Of a stretch of 59,806 nucleotides of DNA, positions 24,443-34,297 are shown in pieces. How positions within the stretch are numbered: position 1 is the stretch's first letter; the number at the start of each line of letters is the position of its first letter. A program made the position numbers and the translations under genes. The notes beneath the pieces were generated by a model. That model saw nothing but the letters and a program-made list of their open reading frames with translations. It was not told where the DNA came from and made no database searches. Origin of the DNA: Aphodousia faecalis (lineage in GTDB: Bacteria; Pseudomonadota; Gammaproteobacteria; Burkholderiales; Burkholderiaceae_F); assembly GCA_018712705.1 (NCBI GenBank), contig DVGM01000057.1, forward strand, positions 1 through 59,806, written 5' to 3'.

Positions 24443-25429
24443 ATGCCTTTTCCTTCCCTATCTCAGAAAAAAGTGGCCATTGTGGCTCTTTTAGCCGCAG
24501 CTGCAGTCGGTGGTGTCGGTTATTGGCACTGGAGGCGGCCCCAGGCTCAACTGAAACTCTACGGTAGCATTGATATGCGCACAGTCGATTTGGCTTTTGA
24601 AGAGTCCGGTCGATTGCAGACGGTTTTATTTGAAGAAGGTGGCTCGGTAAAAGCGGGTGAAGTGATCGCAAAGCTCGATGACAGCCGATACAAAATTGCT
24701 CGCGATCAGGCCGCTTCGCAAGTGGGAGTGGCGCAGGCGCAGCTCACGCTTTTACTGGCAGGGACTCGAGCCGAAGAAATTGATGTCGCTCGGGCGCGGC
24801 TTAAGGCAACGGAAGCAAATTTGGTGCTCTCTGAGCGGACCTGTAAGCGGCACAAGGATATGGGGAAGGCTTCCAGCGCTCTGGCTCGTGATCAGGCATG
24901 CTACAAAGCCAGTGCCGACAGGGCAGCAAGGGATGAAGCAAAACGGACCCTGGAAATGCTCTTAGCAGGTACGCGTGCCGAAGAAATTGAAGTTGCGCGT
25001 GCAACGCTTAAACAAACGCAAACGCAGCTTGCTGATGCCGAGCGGGCTCTGAATAACTGCCTGCTTTATGCGCCCGCAGACGGCGTGATTCGATCTCGTC
25101 TTAAAGAGCCAGGCGATATGGTCGGTGCAAGCACCCCCATTTATGAAATGGCGCTAATGAATCCGCTTTGGGCGCGGGTTTACATAGATGAACCCAATTT
25201 AGGCCGTATCACAATGGGGCAAAAGGTTGCCGTCAGTGTGGACAGTTTCCCCGATAAAACCTTTGATGCTACGGTCGGCTTTATTTCTTCAGTGGCTGAA
25301 TTTACCCCCAAGACTGTTCAGACAGAGGCCATTCGCACCAATTTGGTTTATGAGGTGCGTTTAACGGTAGACGATCCTCAAGGATTGCTTCGTTTAGGGA
25401 TGCCTGTGACAGCTCTACTGTTGAAGTAA
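24443..25429 (+). CDS. ybhG: HlyD-type periplasmic adaptor (YbhG-like)
   Basis: About 328 residues. One N-terminal membrane anchor (VAIVALLAAAAVGGVGYW), a biotinyl-lipoyl half (LQTVLFEEGGSVKAGEVIAKLDDS), a long alpha-hairpin containing an internal repeat (LLAGTRAEEI-VARA-LK appears twice, near 98 and 175), then the second lipoyl half and a beta-barrel. Adaptors of this kind link inner-membrane ABC exporters to an outer-membrane channel. ATG 24443 is preferred over a TTG five codons earlier. First gene of a ybhG-F-S-R-type operon. Confidence 0.9.
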   Translation: MPFPSLSQKKVAIVALLAAAAVGGVGYWHWRRPQAQLKLYGSIDMRTVDLAFEESGRLQTVLFEEGGSVKAGEVIAKLDDSRYKIARDQAASQVGVAQAQLTLLLAGTRAEEIDVARARLKATEANLVLSERTCKRHKDMGKASSALARDQACYKASADRAARDEAKRTLEMLLAGTRAEEIEVARATLKQTQTQLADAERALNNCLLYAPADGVIRSRLKEPGDMVGASTPIYEMALMNPLWARVYIDEPNLGRITMGQKVAVSVDSFPDKTFDATVGFISSVAEFTPKTVQTEAIRTNLVYEVRLTVDDPQGLLRLGMPVTALLLK

Positions 25430-25435
25430 GTCATC

Positions 25436-27163
25436 ATGTCAGAACTTTCATCCATCACTTTGGAGTCAGTGTCACGCTTTGAAAAGGGTGTGACTTCGCC
25501 TCTTTTGAAATCCATTAAGGCGGATTTGAAAAAAGGACAATTGATTGCAGTGGTCGGTGCCGATGGGGCCGGTAAAACGACGTTGATGCGTGTGATGGCT
25601 GGCTTACTGAAACCCCAAGAGGGGGCTGTCAAACTATTTGGCGAGAAGCTTTATTCAAAAGAGTTGTCGCGCCTGCAAACGTTATGCGGCTACATGCCTC
25701 AGCAGTTTGGTCTTTATACCGATTTAAGCGTTAAAGAAAATCTCACGCTTTACGCTGACCTATTTGGCTTAAGTGAGGCGGAAAGAAAAAAACGATTCAC
25801 TGAACTTTTGTCCATAACGGGACTGACAGATTTTACAGAGAGGCCTGCCGGTAAATTATCCGGAGGAATGAAGCAAAAGTTAGGTTTAGCCTGTGCACTC
25901 TTAAACCATCCGAAAATTCTCCTTTTGGATGAACCGAGCGTAGGCGTGGATCCGTTATCAAGGCGTGAGCTTTGGTCAATTTTGAAGAAAAATGTTCACA
26001 CTGAGGCGATGACCGTTGTCGTGGCGACGACCTATATGGACGAAGCCGCGCTTTGCGATGATGTGCTGATTCTTGAAAACGGTGAAATTATTCTGCATGA
26101 CAGCCCTCAAGCCATTGCTGCTCTCGCAACCGGTTTAGCCTTTAATGTCAAAGTGCCTTCTGGCACAAGAGTAAGGGATCTGCAGGCACAATTGCTTGAC
26201 GATACGGACTATATTTTGGACGCGGTGCCCCGATCGGGTTATGTGCGGGTGCTGCTTCGTGACTATACAGACAGAGAGTCCCTCCAAGAAAAATATGGAC
26301 TCCAATTTGAGCCTGTGGCAGGAGGTTTGGAAGAGGGCTATTTAGTCAACCGCGCCAAAACAGTGCCCCGTCATCCGTATTCAGTCATTGCACAAAGTTC
26401 TGCGCAACTTCCGAACACTTCAAACGAATCTGTTGTTATCGCCAAAGATCTGGTCAGGCGTTTTGGCTCTTTTACCGCGGTTGATCGAACATCTTTTGAT
26501 GTCAAAGCCGGTGAAATATTTGGATTGTTGGGACCCAATGGCGCCGGTAAAACGACCACTTTTAAGATGCTGTGCGGTCTTTTAAAGGTGACCTCCGGAG
26601 AGCTTGAGGTGGCGGGCGTCAATGTTTTAGATAGCCGCGAAGAGGCCCGAGAGCAGCTCGGTTACATGTCTCAGAAATTTGCGCTTTACGGTGACTTGAG
26701 TGTGAGCGAAAATCTGAACTTTTTTGCGAGCGCCTATGGTTTAGCCGGGCAGGAGAAAGCGCAGCGGATAGACTTTTTGTTGAATGAATTTGAATTGATG
26801 TCATTTTCAGCTGCGCAGGCAAAAACCTTGCCTGGTGGCATCAAACAGCGCTTGGCCATGGCTGTCGCGTTGATTCACAATCCTAAACTTTTATTTTTAG
26901 ACGAGCCGACAAGCGGAGCGGATGTGCCGACTCGCAGACAATTTTGGCGCTGGATGACAGCTCTGAGCCAAACAGGCACAACCATTATCGTGACGACCCA
27001 TTTTATGGAGGAGGCTCTTTACTGTGACAGGCTTCTTATCCAAGATGGCGGATTGCCGCTTATTATGGGCTCTCCTGCCGAGGTGCGCGGGCAAAGTCTG
27101 AGTATGGACGAGGCGTTTATCAGGGTTGTCAAAGAGTTTCGTGCTCAAAGGAGTCAATCATGA
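25436..27163 (+). CDS. ybhF: Tandem ABC exporter ATPase (YbhF-like)
   Basis: 575 residues with two fused ATP-binding domains. Domain 1: Walker A GADGAGKTT (about 41-49), signature LSGGMKQ, Walker B LLLDEPSVGVD. Domain 2: Walker A GPNGAGKTTT (about 364-373), signature altered to LPGGIKQ, Walker B LFLDEPTSGAD. It powers the two membrane subunits encoded next. It starts six bases after ybhG and overlaps ybhS by four bases (ATGA), so translation is coupled. Confidence 0.93.
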   Translation: MSELSSITLESVSRFEKGVTSPLLKSIKADLKKGQLIAVVGADGAGKTTLMRVMAGLLKPQEGAVKLFGEKLYSKELSRLQTLCGYMPQQFGLYTDLSVKENLTLYADLFGLSEAERKKRFTELLSITGLTDFTERPAGKLSGGMKQKLGLACALLNHPKILLLDEPSVGVDPLSRRELWSILKKNVHTEAMTVVVATTYMDEAALCDDVLILENGEIILHDSPQAIAALATGLAFNVKVPSGTRVRDLQAQLLDDTDYILDAVPRSGYVRVLLRDYTDRESLQEKYGLQFEPVAGGLEEGYLVNRAKTVPRHPYSVIAQSSAQLPNTSNESVVIAKDLVRRFGSFTAVDRTSFDVKAGEIFGLLGPNGAGKTTTFKMLCGLLKVTSGELEVAGVNVLDSREEAREQLGYMSQKFALYGDLSVSENLNFFASAYGLAGQEKAQRIDFLLNEFELMSFSAAQAKTLPGGIKQRLAMAVALIHNPKLLFLDEPTSGADVPTRRQFWRWMTALSQTGTTIIVTTHFMEEALYCDRLLIQDGGLPLIMGSPAEVRGQSLSMDEAFIRVVKEFRAQRSQS

Positions 27164-28254
27164 CGCAAAGGATGGATTTCTGGCGTCATGTTTACGCCTT
27201 AAGCTTAAAAGAGAGTCGCCAAATTATTCGGGATAAAAGCGCTATTTTGGTTGGCGTCGTCTTACCGCTCATTTTGCTGATTTTATTTGGTTACGGTATC
27301 TCTTTTGATGTGAAGGATATTCGTTTGGCTGTGGTCAGCGATCAAAACAGTTCTCAGACAACGCTCTACACGCAGGCTCTGGTCAATAATGATTCATTTG
27401 ATGTCACGGTGGTTCCTACCCGCAAAGAGGCGCTCGAAGCTTTGGATCGCTTTGACGTGGAGGCTGTTATTGTTTTTGAAAAGCGTCCCGTAGCCCATGA
27501 AACGCAGTTGTTGATTGACGGCATTGATGCGCCGCGCGCCACCATGATTGCCAATGCGGTGATGTTCACTGTTCAGACGGCGGGCTCCGCAGCGACAGAG
27601 CCTTCCGGTATCACGGTCATTCCTCGTATCTGGTTTAACGAATCGGCCGAAAGCCACTGGTATTTAGTGCCCGGTCTCATAGTCATCATTTTGACCATGA
27701 TCGGAACGATGTTAACCGGCTTGGTGATTGCTCGAGAGTGGGAGCGGGGAACAATGGAAGCCTTGCTTGCCACGCCGATTTCGCCCTGGGCATTGTTGCT
27801 GTCGAAAATTATTCCCTATTTTGTTTTAGGGGCTTTCGGCTGGGCGCTTTGTATGTTGGCCGCAGTCTTTGTCTACCATATTCCGATTCGAGGTGGTTTG
27901 GGACTGATTACTCTTTCGTCTGCGATTTATCTTTTGGTGAGTCTTTGCATCGGATTGGTGATATCGGGAGCAACACGCTCGCAGTTTTTGTCTTCACAAA
28001 TTGCGCTCTTGGCAAGTTTTTTGCCGGCTGTGATTTTGTCGGGTTTTATCTTTGATTTAAGAAGTGCTCCGGATTGGGCCAATGTCATCGCTTACGCCAT
28101 GCCTCCGGTTTATTTTCTGGAACTTTTGAAAGTAGGTTTTCTTACGGGAGGCATGCACGCACTGGTGGTTAAAAATCTTTTAGTGCTCACCGCTTTTGCC
28201 GCGGTGCTCGTGTTGCTTGCACGTCATTTTTGTCAAAAGAGGGTGCGGGTATGA
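27160..28254 (+). CDS. ybhS: ABC-2 type permease (YbhS-like)
   Basis: 364 residues: N-terminal TM (SAILVGVVLPLILLILFGYGISF), a large periplasmic domain (about 50-165), then five membrane segments at the C-terminus, the ABC-2 membrane layout. The motif REWERGTMEALLATPISP is the cytoplasmic coupling signature. Overlaps both neighbours by four bases. Exports drugs or cations by family analogy; substrate not known. Confidence 0.93.
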   Translation: MTQRMDFWRHVYALSLKESRQIIRDKSAILVGVVLPLILLILFGYGISFDVKDIRLAVVSDQNSSQTTLYTQALVNNDSFDVTVVPTRKEALEALDRFDVEAVIVFEKRPVAHETQLLIDGIDAPRATMIANAVMFTVQTAGSAATEPSGITVIPRIWFNESAESHWYLVPGLIVIILTMIGTMLTGLVIAREWERGTMEALLATPISPWALLLSKIIPYFVLGAFGWALCMLAAVFVYHIPIRGGLGLITLSSAIYLLVSLCIGLVISGATRSQFLSSQIALLASFLPAVILSGFIFDLRSAPDWANVIAYAMPPVYFLELLKVGFLTGGMHALVVKNLLVLTAFAAVLVLLARHFCQKRVRV

Positions 28255-29348
28255 GTAAGCGGATGATACGTTTTCGGGCACTGGTTCGAAAAGAGCTTTT
28301 GGCGACACTAAAAGAGAAGACGAGCCGAATGATTTTGGTCGGTCCCTTGCTTTTGTACATCATTTTGTTTGGCTACATTGCTAGTTTCAATTTGAATCAC
28401 ATTCCGTACGCGCTGTGTGATTTGTCGGGCTCCGAGGCTTCCTCTCAGTTTGTTCGTGCAGTAGATAACAACAAAATTTTCGAACGTGTGGCCACTGTCC
28501 AGAGTGTCTCTCAAATCAAAGCGCTCATGGATGAAGGCGAGGCTCTTTTAACCGTGGTGATTGAGCCGCAATTTGCTCAGCATCTCAAAGAAGGCAAAAG
28601 CGCGCAAGTCCAGGTCGTCATCGATGGGCGCAATTCAACGACCGCTCAATTGGCCGCCGGTTATTTGACGCAGATCGCTCAGACGATGAACGCTACGCTC
28701 ACGGGTGTGCCCGAACTGATAAAAACGCGATTTTTGTTTAATCCCAATGTCATCACTCAATGGTTCATCATGCCGGGCTTGATTGTCATGCTCTCCATGT
28801 TGCAGGTGGTTGTGTTGTCAGCCTTGTCGGTGGCGCGGGAAAGGGAGCAGGGGACGTTTGAGCAGCTATTGGTTTCGCCTTACACAACGGCTGAGCTGCT
28901 TGCCGCCAAATCCATTGTTCCCATATTAATCGGGCTTTTTCAAAGTACGCTGATCTTTTTGGTGGATCTATTTTGGTTTGAGATTCCCATGGGCGGCAGT
29001 GTGCTAGCCATGTATTTTGTTCTTTTGTTATTCATCCTCTCGGTCGTCGGATTGGGTTTGGCGGTTTCTGCCTACAGCCAAACGATGCAGCAGGGGTTAT
29101 TGATTGTTTTTGTCTTTTTGGTGCCGATGGTGCTTTTATCGGGCTTGTTCGCTCCGGTGGCCAATATGCCGCAATGGATTCAGCTTCTCACTTACGCCGA
29201 TCCGCTGCGCTTTACATTGTCTGCCGTCAGGCGAATTTATCTCGCGGGAGCGCCATTGTCTGCGGTGCTTGTGTCAATGTGGCCGGTCGTTGTGATGGCC
29301 GCGGTGACTTTGCCTGCAGCTTATTACTTTTTTAAGAAACGACTATGA
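28251..29348 (+). CDS. ybhR: ABC-2 type permease (YbhR-like)
   Basis: About 365 residues, paralogous in layout to the previous gene: TM1 (MILVGPLLLYIILFGYI), periplasmic domain, coupling motif REREQGTFEQLLVSPYT, five C-terminal TMs. I take ATG 28251 (GAGGG upstream, overlapping the previous stop) rather than an in-frame TTG 21 bases earlier. Forms the heterodimeric membrane part of the exporter. Confidence 0.93.
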   Translation: MSKRMIRFRALVRKELLATLKEKTSRMILVGPLLLYIILFGYIASFNLNHIPYALCDLSGSEASSQFVRAVDNNKIFERVATVQSVSQIKALMDEGEALLTVVIEPQFAQHLKEGKSAQVQVVIDGRNSTTAQLAAGYLTQIAQTMNATLTGVPELIKTRFLFNPNVITQWFIMPGLIVMLSMLQVVVLSALSVAREREQGTFEQLLVSPYTTAELLAAKSIVPILIGLFQSTLIFLVDLFWFEIPMGGSVLAMYFVLLLFILSVVGLGLAVSAYSQTMQQGLLIVFVFLVPMVLLSGLFAPVANMPQWIQLLTYADPLRFTLSAVRRIYLAGAPLSAVLVSMWPVVVMAAVTLPAAYYFFKKRL

Positions 29349-30013
29349 GAAAACAAACAGCAAGAATTCGCGGTGACGGCGAAAAAACACGTGAAGCGCT
29401 CATTGAGGCTGCGGGCACTTTGGCAGCAGAGCGAGGCTGGGCCAATGTGGCGGCTAAGGACGTCTGCGACATGGCTGGCGTCAATTGCGCGAGTGTTAAC
29501 TATTGGTTTGGCGGACGCGATGAACTGTATGAAGCGGTTTTATCAAGAATTCCTGATACGATTTTCAGTCAAGAGTTGGAAATTGAGATGGTTCAGTACG
29601 AAACGGCCCAGGAAGCCCTGCAGTACTTTTTCACCCACCATCTGGAACGCGTGGATGATAAACGCAGCTGGCCCATGCGCGTTTGGGCTCGCGAAGTAAC
29701 CGGAACGCCCTCGGAAAATATTCTGAGTTTAGCTAGAAAAGTCGGCGTGATGCGTATTAAGGCGCTTCAGCAGTTTTTTGCTGATTACCTGGGAGTCGAT
29801 GACTATCGGGATCCGAGAGTCGGAGCCGCTTTTATGACGGCCATGTCAGCGGTGCTGATTCATATGTTGGTTGCGCCCGAATTAAGAAACATTGTGGTGC
29901 CGGGATTTGTTCACGAACGCAGTCGGATGAATAATCTCATTGTTCGCCAGGTGATGGCGGGACTTGCGTTTATGAAAGACAATATTGCCAAAGAAAAGGC
30001 GCAAGACCGATAG
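29345..30013 (+). CDS. TetR-family repressor of the efflux operon (CecR-like)
   Basis: 222 residues. N-terminal TetR helix-turn-helix: GDGEKTREALIEAAGTLAAERGW followed by AAKDVCDMAGVNCASVNYWFGGRDELYEAV. The C-terminal ligand domain resembles the DUF1956 domain of E. coli CecR, which controls ybhGFSR. It overlaps ybhR by four bases, so the regulator is the last gene of the operon it presumably represses; in E. coli it is the first. Autoregulation via the ATTTAAAT repeats is inference. Confidence 0.87.
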   Translation: MRKQTARIRGDGEKTREALIEAAGTLAAERGWANVAAKDVCDMAGVNCASVNYWFGGRDELYEAVLSRIPDTIFSQELEIEMVQYETAQEALQYFFTHHLERVDDKRSWPMRVWAREVTGTPSENILSLARKVGVMRIKALQQFFADYLGVDDYRDPRVGAAFMTAMSAVLIHMLVAPELRNIVVPGFVHERSRMNNLIVRQVMAGLAFMKDNIAKEKAQDR

Positions 30014-30022
30014 GTCTTGCGC
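29999..30022 (-). terminator. Terminator of the 2-hydroxyacid dehydrogenase gene
   Basis: GCGCAAGACC and GGTCTTGCGC form a perfect 10-bp stem with a 4-base loop. T-rich sequence (CTTTTCTTT) follows only on the minus strand. It overlaps the last codons of the convergent TetR gene. Confidence 0.75.
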
Positions 30023-30036
30023 TATGGAAGAGTTCT

Positions 30037-30963
30037 TTAAATCACTCGATTGGGAGCGGTGCCGGTGGCAAGGAATGCCTGAATATTTTCAAGCGCTTGC
30101 AGCCCGGTACTCTCTCGAGCTTCAAAGGTGCCGCTTGCGATGTGCGGCGTGATAAGAAGATTATCGAATTGAGCTAAACGTTGATCAATGGCGGGTTCGC
30201 CCTCAAAAACGTCAAGCGCGGCACCGGCGATGTTTTTCTTCTCCAATGCCTCAATTAACTGGTCGGTATCCACCAACTCTCCTCTTCCGATATTGATGAG
30301 GAAACCTTGGGGCCCCAGGGCTTCGAGCACTTCGCGGTTGGCAATATGGTGTGTCGAGGCACCCCCCGGCATGGCTAGGACCAGAAAGTCAGACCATGCA
30401 GCCAATTCTTTGAGATTTTCAAAGCGTTGATACGGCACATCGCAGGCACTTAAATTTGTGTAGCCGATCTGCATCTTAAAACCTTCGCCGCGGCGAGCGA
30501 TTTCCCGGCCGATATGACCAAGACCTGCGACTCCCAAGCGTTTACCACTGATGCGAGTGGTGAGGGGAAAGCCCGAGAAAGTCAAAAGTTTTTCTCTGGC
30601 ATGAGTGACCGCCTGAGGGGTTTGGCGGGCAAGCGCTGTAAGAAGCGCCCAGGCAAAATCGGCCACATCATCGCTTGTTGCAGTCGGAGCATTGGTCAGA
30701 ACAATTTTGCGTCGCTTCATTTCCTCAAGGTCAAATTTATCAAAGCCCACACCAAGGCTGGCGATCATTTTGAGATTAGGAAAAGATGATAGAAGCTCTT
30801 GCTGCATCGATACCGGAGGATTACTGATGACGATTTCGACATCATCGAGTTCAGAGCGTTCTTCCTCACTTAAGTCCTGCCAGTACTGAATCTCTGCGAT
30901 ATCTTTGAGCCCATTTAATAGGCTATCAGGGAGAGGTTTTTTAAAAAAGCTCACAATTCGCAC
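30037..30963 (-). CDS. D-isomer-specific 2-hydroxyacid dehydrogenase
   Basis: 308 residues. Rossmann motif GVAGLGHIGREIARR (about 145-159), catalytic Arg in INIGRGELVD, Glu in VFEGEPAI and His in ITPHIASGT. The family interconverts 2-oxo and D-2-hydroxy acids with NAD(P)H (glyoxylate, hydroxypyruvate and others). An Asn/Leu after the second Rossmann strand (GYTNLS) rather than an acidic residue hints at NADPH. Substrate unknown. Twelve bases downstream of darP on the same strand. Confidence 0.9.
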   Translation of the reverse strand: MRIVSFFKKPLPDSLLNGLKDIAEIQYWQDLSEEERSELDDVEIVISNPPVSMQQELLSSFPNLKMIASLGVGFDKFDLEEMKRRKIVLTNAPTATSDDVADFAWALLTALARQTPQAVTHAREKLLTFSGFPLTTRISGKRLGVAGLGHIGREIARRGEGFKMQIGYTNLSACDVPYQRFENLKELAAWSDFLVLAMPGGASTHHIANREVLEALGPQGFLINIGRGELVDTDQLIEALEKKNIAGAALDVFEGEPAIDQRLAQFDNLLITPHIASGTFEARESTGLQALENIQAFLATGTAPNRVI

Positions 30964-30974
30964 GATGCCACTCC

Positions 30975-31541
30975 TTATTCGTTTTCCTGATTGTCTTCTT
31001 TTTCAAGCGTTACTTCAGGGCTGACCATCGGATGGATGAGTCGGTAAAGTTCACGGGCGCTCTTTGGGGGTTTATCCATTTGGGCTTCTTTGCGTGCCGA
31101 ACGAATGAGTTGACGCAAACTTTGAACATTGACGTCCGGGAAATCTTTGATAAAGTCCGTGAGGGCGGCATCGTCAGCAATAAGCTTATCGCGCAGACGC
31201 TCGGCTCTGTGGTGCGCGGCCACAGCGGCACGGCTCTCACCCGTGGCCATATCAATAGCGGCCCGAACTTTTTCAGGATCCAACCCATTCATGCGTTTGC
31301 CGATTAGCTGCAGCTGTCTGCGCTGAGCCCCGAAGGACTTCATTTTGGCGTATTCATCGATCGCTTCGCGCACATCGTCGGGAAGCGGAATGCGGTTTAA
31401 AGTGTCCGCGCCGAGCTTGGTCATTTCTTTGCCCAAATCCTGCAGGGCTTGTAATTCTCGTTTAATTTGAGATTTACTCGGACGGTCATAGCCGTCTTCT
31501 TCGTCTTCAAAATCGTCGCGGTTGTCTCGGTATTGAGCCAT
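30975..31541 (-). CDS. darP: Ribosome-associated protein DarP (YjgA, DUF615)
   Basis: 188 residues: acidic N-terminus (DDFEDEEDGYDRPSKSQIKRE) followed by the all-helical DUF615 domain with DLGKEMTKL, RIPLPDDVREAI, RQLQLIGKRMN and KSARELYRLIHP. DarP binds late 50S precursors. I start at ATG 31541, which gives the family N-terminus; an upstream frame extension to 31685 is unlike the family and runs into the divergent uvrB start. Confidence 0.93.
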   Translation of the reverse strand: MAQYRDNRDDFEDEEDGYDRPSKSQIKRELQALQDLGKEMTKLGADTLNRIPLPDDVREAIDEYAKMKSFGAQRRQLQLIGKRMNGLDPEKVRAAIDMATGESRAAVAAHHRAERLRDKLIADDAALTDFIKDFPDVNVQSLRQLIRSARKEAQMDKPPKSARELYRLIHPMVSPEVTLEKEDNQENE

Positions 31542-31637
31542 GATCAAGTTATTCCTAAAGATAATAGACGGATTGTAACGGGAAATTTTCTTTTTCAGCA
31601 TTATTATTGATGGGTTAAGACTATCTCGAGAAAGTTT

Positions 31638-33668
31638 GTGAGCGATATCGTTAAAACATTTCCCCATTCGCCATTTGAACTGCATGCTCCCTATGAGCCC
31701 TCCGGTGATCAGCCTCAGGCCATTGAAGAATTAAACGAGGGGCTCGAGAGCGGTTTGGCGTTTCAAACACTGTTGGGGGTAACCGGGTCGGGTAAAACAT
31801 TTACGATGGCTAACGTCATCGCCCGTCAGGGCGTGCCGGCCTTGATCATGGCTCCGAATAAAACGCTGGCCGCGCAGCTGTATTCGGAAATGCGGGAATT
31901 TTTTCCCAATAACGCGGTGGAATACTTCGTTTCGTATTACGACTACTATCAGCCGGAAGCCTATGTTCCCAGTCGGGATCTTTTCATAGAAAAAGATTCG
32001 GCAATCAATGAGCACATCGAGCAGATGCGCTTGGCTGCCACCAAAAGCATTCTTGAGCGCCGTGACACCATTATTGTGGCCACTGTCTCGGCAATCTACG
32101 GTATCGGTAAGCCGGAAAGTTACACGCAGATGCGTTTGATTATGCGAACAGGCGATGTCAAAAGTCGTTCGGATTTTATTTCCCAGCTCGTTCGCATGCA
32201 GTACAAGCGCAGTGAAATGGATTTCGCTCGCGGCACCTTCCGCGTCCGGGGAGACACTATTGATGTTTTCCCGGCCGAACACGCCGAGATGGCGGTTCGA
32301 TTTGAGCTTTTTGATGATGAATTGGAATCCATCGCGCTCTTTGATCCGCTTACCGGAAAAATTGTTCAAAAAGTCACACGTTTTGTGATTTATCCGGCAA
32401 GCCACTACGTCACTCCGCGTGATGAAATTCTTCGGGCGATAGAAACCATCAAAGAAGAATTGCGGGAGCGAAAGAAATTTTTCTTGGATGAGGGCAAACT
32501 TGTTGAAGCACAGCGTCTTGAACAGCGCACGCTTTTTGACTTGGAAATGCTCGATCAGGTGGGCTTTTGCAAGGGAATTGAAAATTATTCGCGCCATCTG
32601 ACGGGCTTGGCCCCGGGTGTTGCGCCCCCGTGCTTAATTGATTACCTGCCTTCAGACTGTCTGATGTTTTTCGATGAATCCCATGTGATGATCGGTCAGT
32701 TAGGCGGTATGTACAGAGGAGACCGTTCCAGAAAAGAAACGCTTGTGCTCTATGGATTCAGATTGCCTTCTGCGTTGGATAACCGACCGTTGCGCTTTGA
32801 TGAATTTGAACGCAAGATGCGACGCAGCATCTTTGTTTCGGCAACGCCTGCGGACTATGAGCTTGAGCATTCCTCTCAAGTGGTCGAGCAAGTGGTCAGA
32901 CCGACAGGGTTGGTTGATCCGGAGGTGATCGTAAGGCCGGCCAGCACTCAAGTTGACGATGTGCTCTCGGAAATCAATGAGCGGGTGAAAAAGGGCGAAC
33001 GGGTTTTAGTGACAACGCTCACAAAACGGATGGCTGAAGATTTGACGGACTTTTTAAGTGACAACGGTGTCAAAGTTCGCTATTTGCATTCCGACATCGA
33101 TACGGTTGAGCGTGTCGAGATCATTCGCGATCTTCGCGCGGGTGTTTTTGATGTGTTGGTTGGCATCAACCTTTTGCGTGAAGGGTTGGATATTCCGGAA
33201 GTGTCGCTCGTGGCTATTTTGGATGCTGATAAAGAAGGCTTTTTGCGAAGTGAGCGTTCATTGATCCAAACGATTGGCCGCGCGGCCAGAAATGTGGCGG
33301 GTACCGCTATTTTGTACGCCGATAAGATGACCGATTCGATGAAGCGGGCAATCGGAGAAACGGAGCGCCGCCGGGCTAAACAGAAAGCTTATAACGAAGC
33401 GCATGGCATTACGCCTAAGAGTGTTAAAAAAGAAGTTCGAGACATTATTGACGGTGTTTACAGGCCTGATGCACCCAGTCGGGAAGATATCGCGGAAAAT
33501 GTGGGTTCGATGACTGAAAAAGAACTCTCAGCCCGAATTAAGAAACTCGAAAAAGAAATGTTCGAGTACGCTAAGAATCTTGATTTTGAAAAGGCGGCCG
33601 CTGTACGTGACAAGCTGGCTGAATTAAAGAGTCGGGTGTTGGGGGCAGGAGCGCCGACGGAAACCTGA
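31638..33668 (+). CDS. uvrB: Excinuclease ABC subunit B
   Basis: 676 residues, typical length. Walker A GVTGSGKTFT (about 47-56), damage-probing beta-hairpin YYDYYQPEAYVPS, DEAD-like box FFDESHV, helicase motif VI QTIGRAARN and a C-terminal UVR domain binding UvrC (KLEKEMFEYAKNLDFEKAAAVRD). Core of nucleotide excision repair. Starts at GTG after GAGAAAG. No clear LexA box was seen in the 96-base gap shared with darP. Confidence 0.97.
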   Translation: MSDIVKTFPHSPFELHAPYEPSGDQPQAIEELNEGLESGLAFQTLLGVTGSGKTFTMANVIARQGVPALIMAPNKTLAAQLYSEMREFFPNNAVEYFVSYYDYYQPEAYVPSRDLFIEKDSAINEHIEQMRLAATKSILERRDTIIVATVSAIYGIGKPESYTQMRLIMRTGDVKSRSDFISQLVRMQYKRSEMDFARGTFRVRGDTIDVFPAEHAEMAVRFELFDDELESIALFDPLTGKIVQKVTRFVIYPASHYVTPRDEILRAIETIKEELRERKKFFLDEGKLVEAQRLEQRTLFDLEMLDQVGFCKGIENYSRHLTGLAPGVAPPCLIDYLPSDCLMFFDESHVMIGQLGGMYRGDRSRKETLVLYGFRLPSALDNRPLRFDEFERKMRRSIFVSATPADYELEHSSQVVEQVVRPTGLVDPEVIVRPASTQVDDVLSEINERVKKGERVLVTTLTKRMAEDLTDFLSDNGVKVRYLHSDIDTVERVEIIRDLRAGVFDVLVGINLLREGLDIPEVSLVAILDADKEGFLRSERSLIQTIGRAARNVAGTAILYADKMTDSMKRAIGETERRRAKQKAYNEAHGITPKSVKKEVRDIIDGVYRPDAPSREDIAENVGSMTEKELSARIKKLEKEMFEYAKNLDFEKAAAVRDKLAELKSRVLGAGAPTET

Positions 33669-33763
33669 CAAAATTGACCGATTGTGTATACGTCTAAGTC
33701 AGTCGGTTTGCGCCAATAGACTAAAATGACAAAACTGTCGAATGATCAAAAAGGGACTTAAAA

Positions 33764-34291
33764 ATGTCGATTACCACAACAATTCATACGGAAATGCGCC
33801 GCCAAGATCGGGCGGTGGATGATCCCACCATCATCAAAGCGTTCTTGCATCGCTGCAAGATGGTGACATTGGCTATTCACGATGAGCCTTTCCCGTACAT
33901 TGTTCCGTTAAGCTATGGCTACGAAGTCAACAATGACGGCTTGATTTTTTACTTCCATGGCGCGGCTGAAGGCCACAAGATTGAGCTTTATAACAAAAAC
34001 CCTCATGTCAGTTTCTGCGTGGCCGAACCGGCAGCAACCATCATCGAAGATAACCCCGCATGCCGTTCCGGTCAGAACTATTTTTCTGTGGTGGGTCGTG
34101 GTGTGATGGAACGTTTAACGGGCGATGATCGCGTTAAGGCGATGGACGCCATCATGCATCACTACATGGGAGATAACGGAGAGTTTTCTTGGACCTATCC
34201 TCAGGAGATGCTGGACAATATGGCCTTCTGGGCTCTTCGTGTACACGAATTGTCCGCAAAGACTCGTCAGGAAATGGCTTTCAGAAAGTAG
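33764..34291 (+). CDS. Pyridoxamine-oxidase-fold flavin-binding protein (NimA-like)
   Basis: 175 residues of the split-barrel flavin family. The MRRQDRAVDD start, HRCKMVTLAIHDEPFPYIVPLSYGY and FYFHGAAEGHKIELYNKNPHVSFCV are characteristic of NimA-like proteins, which bind FMN/FAD and in some anaerobes reduce nitroimidazoles. An AAGGGA lies upstream. No evidence that it confers nitroimidazole resistance. A carbonic anhydrase gene starts seven bases later. Confidence 0.87.
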   Translation: MSITTTIHTEMRRQDRAVDDPTIIKAFLHRCKMVTLAIHDEPFPYIVPLSYGYEVNNDGLIFYFHGAAEGHKIELYNKNPHVSFCVAEPAATIIEDNPACRSGQNYFSVVGRGVMERLTGDDRVKAMDAIMHHYMGDNGEFSWTYPQEMLDNMAFWALRVHELSAKTRQEMAFRK

Positions 34292-34297
34292 TCTGAT

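Noticed and set aside
31542..31637. LexA/SOS box upstream of uvrB
   Set aside because: No CTG-N10-CAG-type site was found in the intergenic region.
31542..31685. N-terminal extension of DarP to 31685
   Set aside because: It would overlap the start of the divergent uvrB gene and is not family-like.
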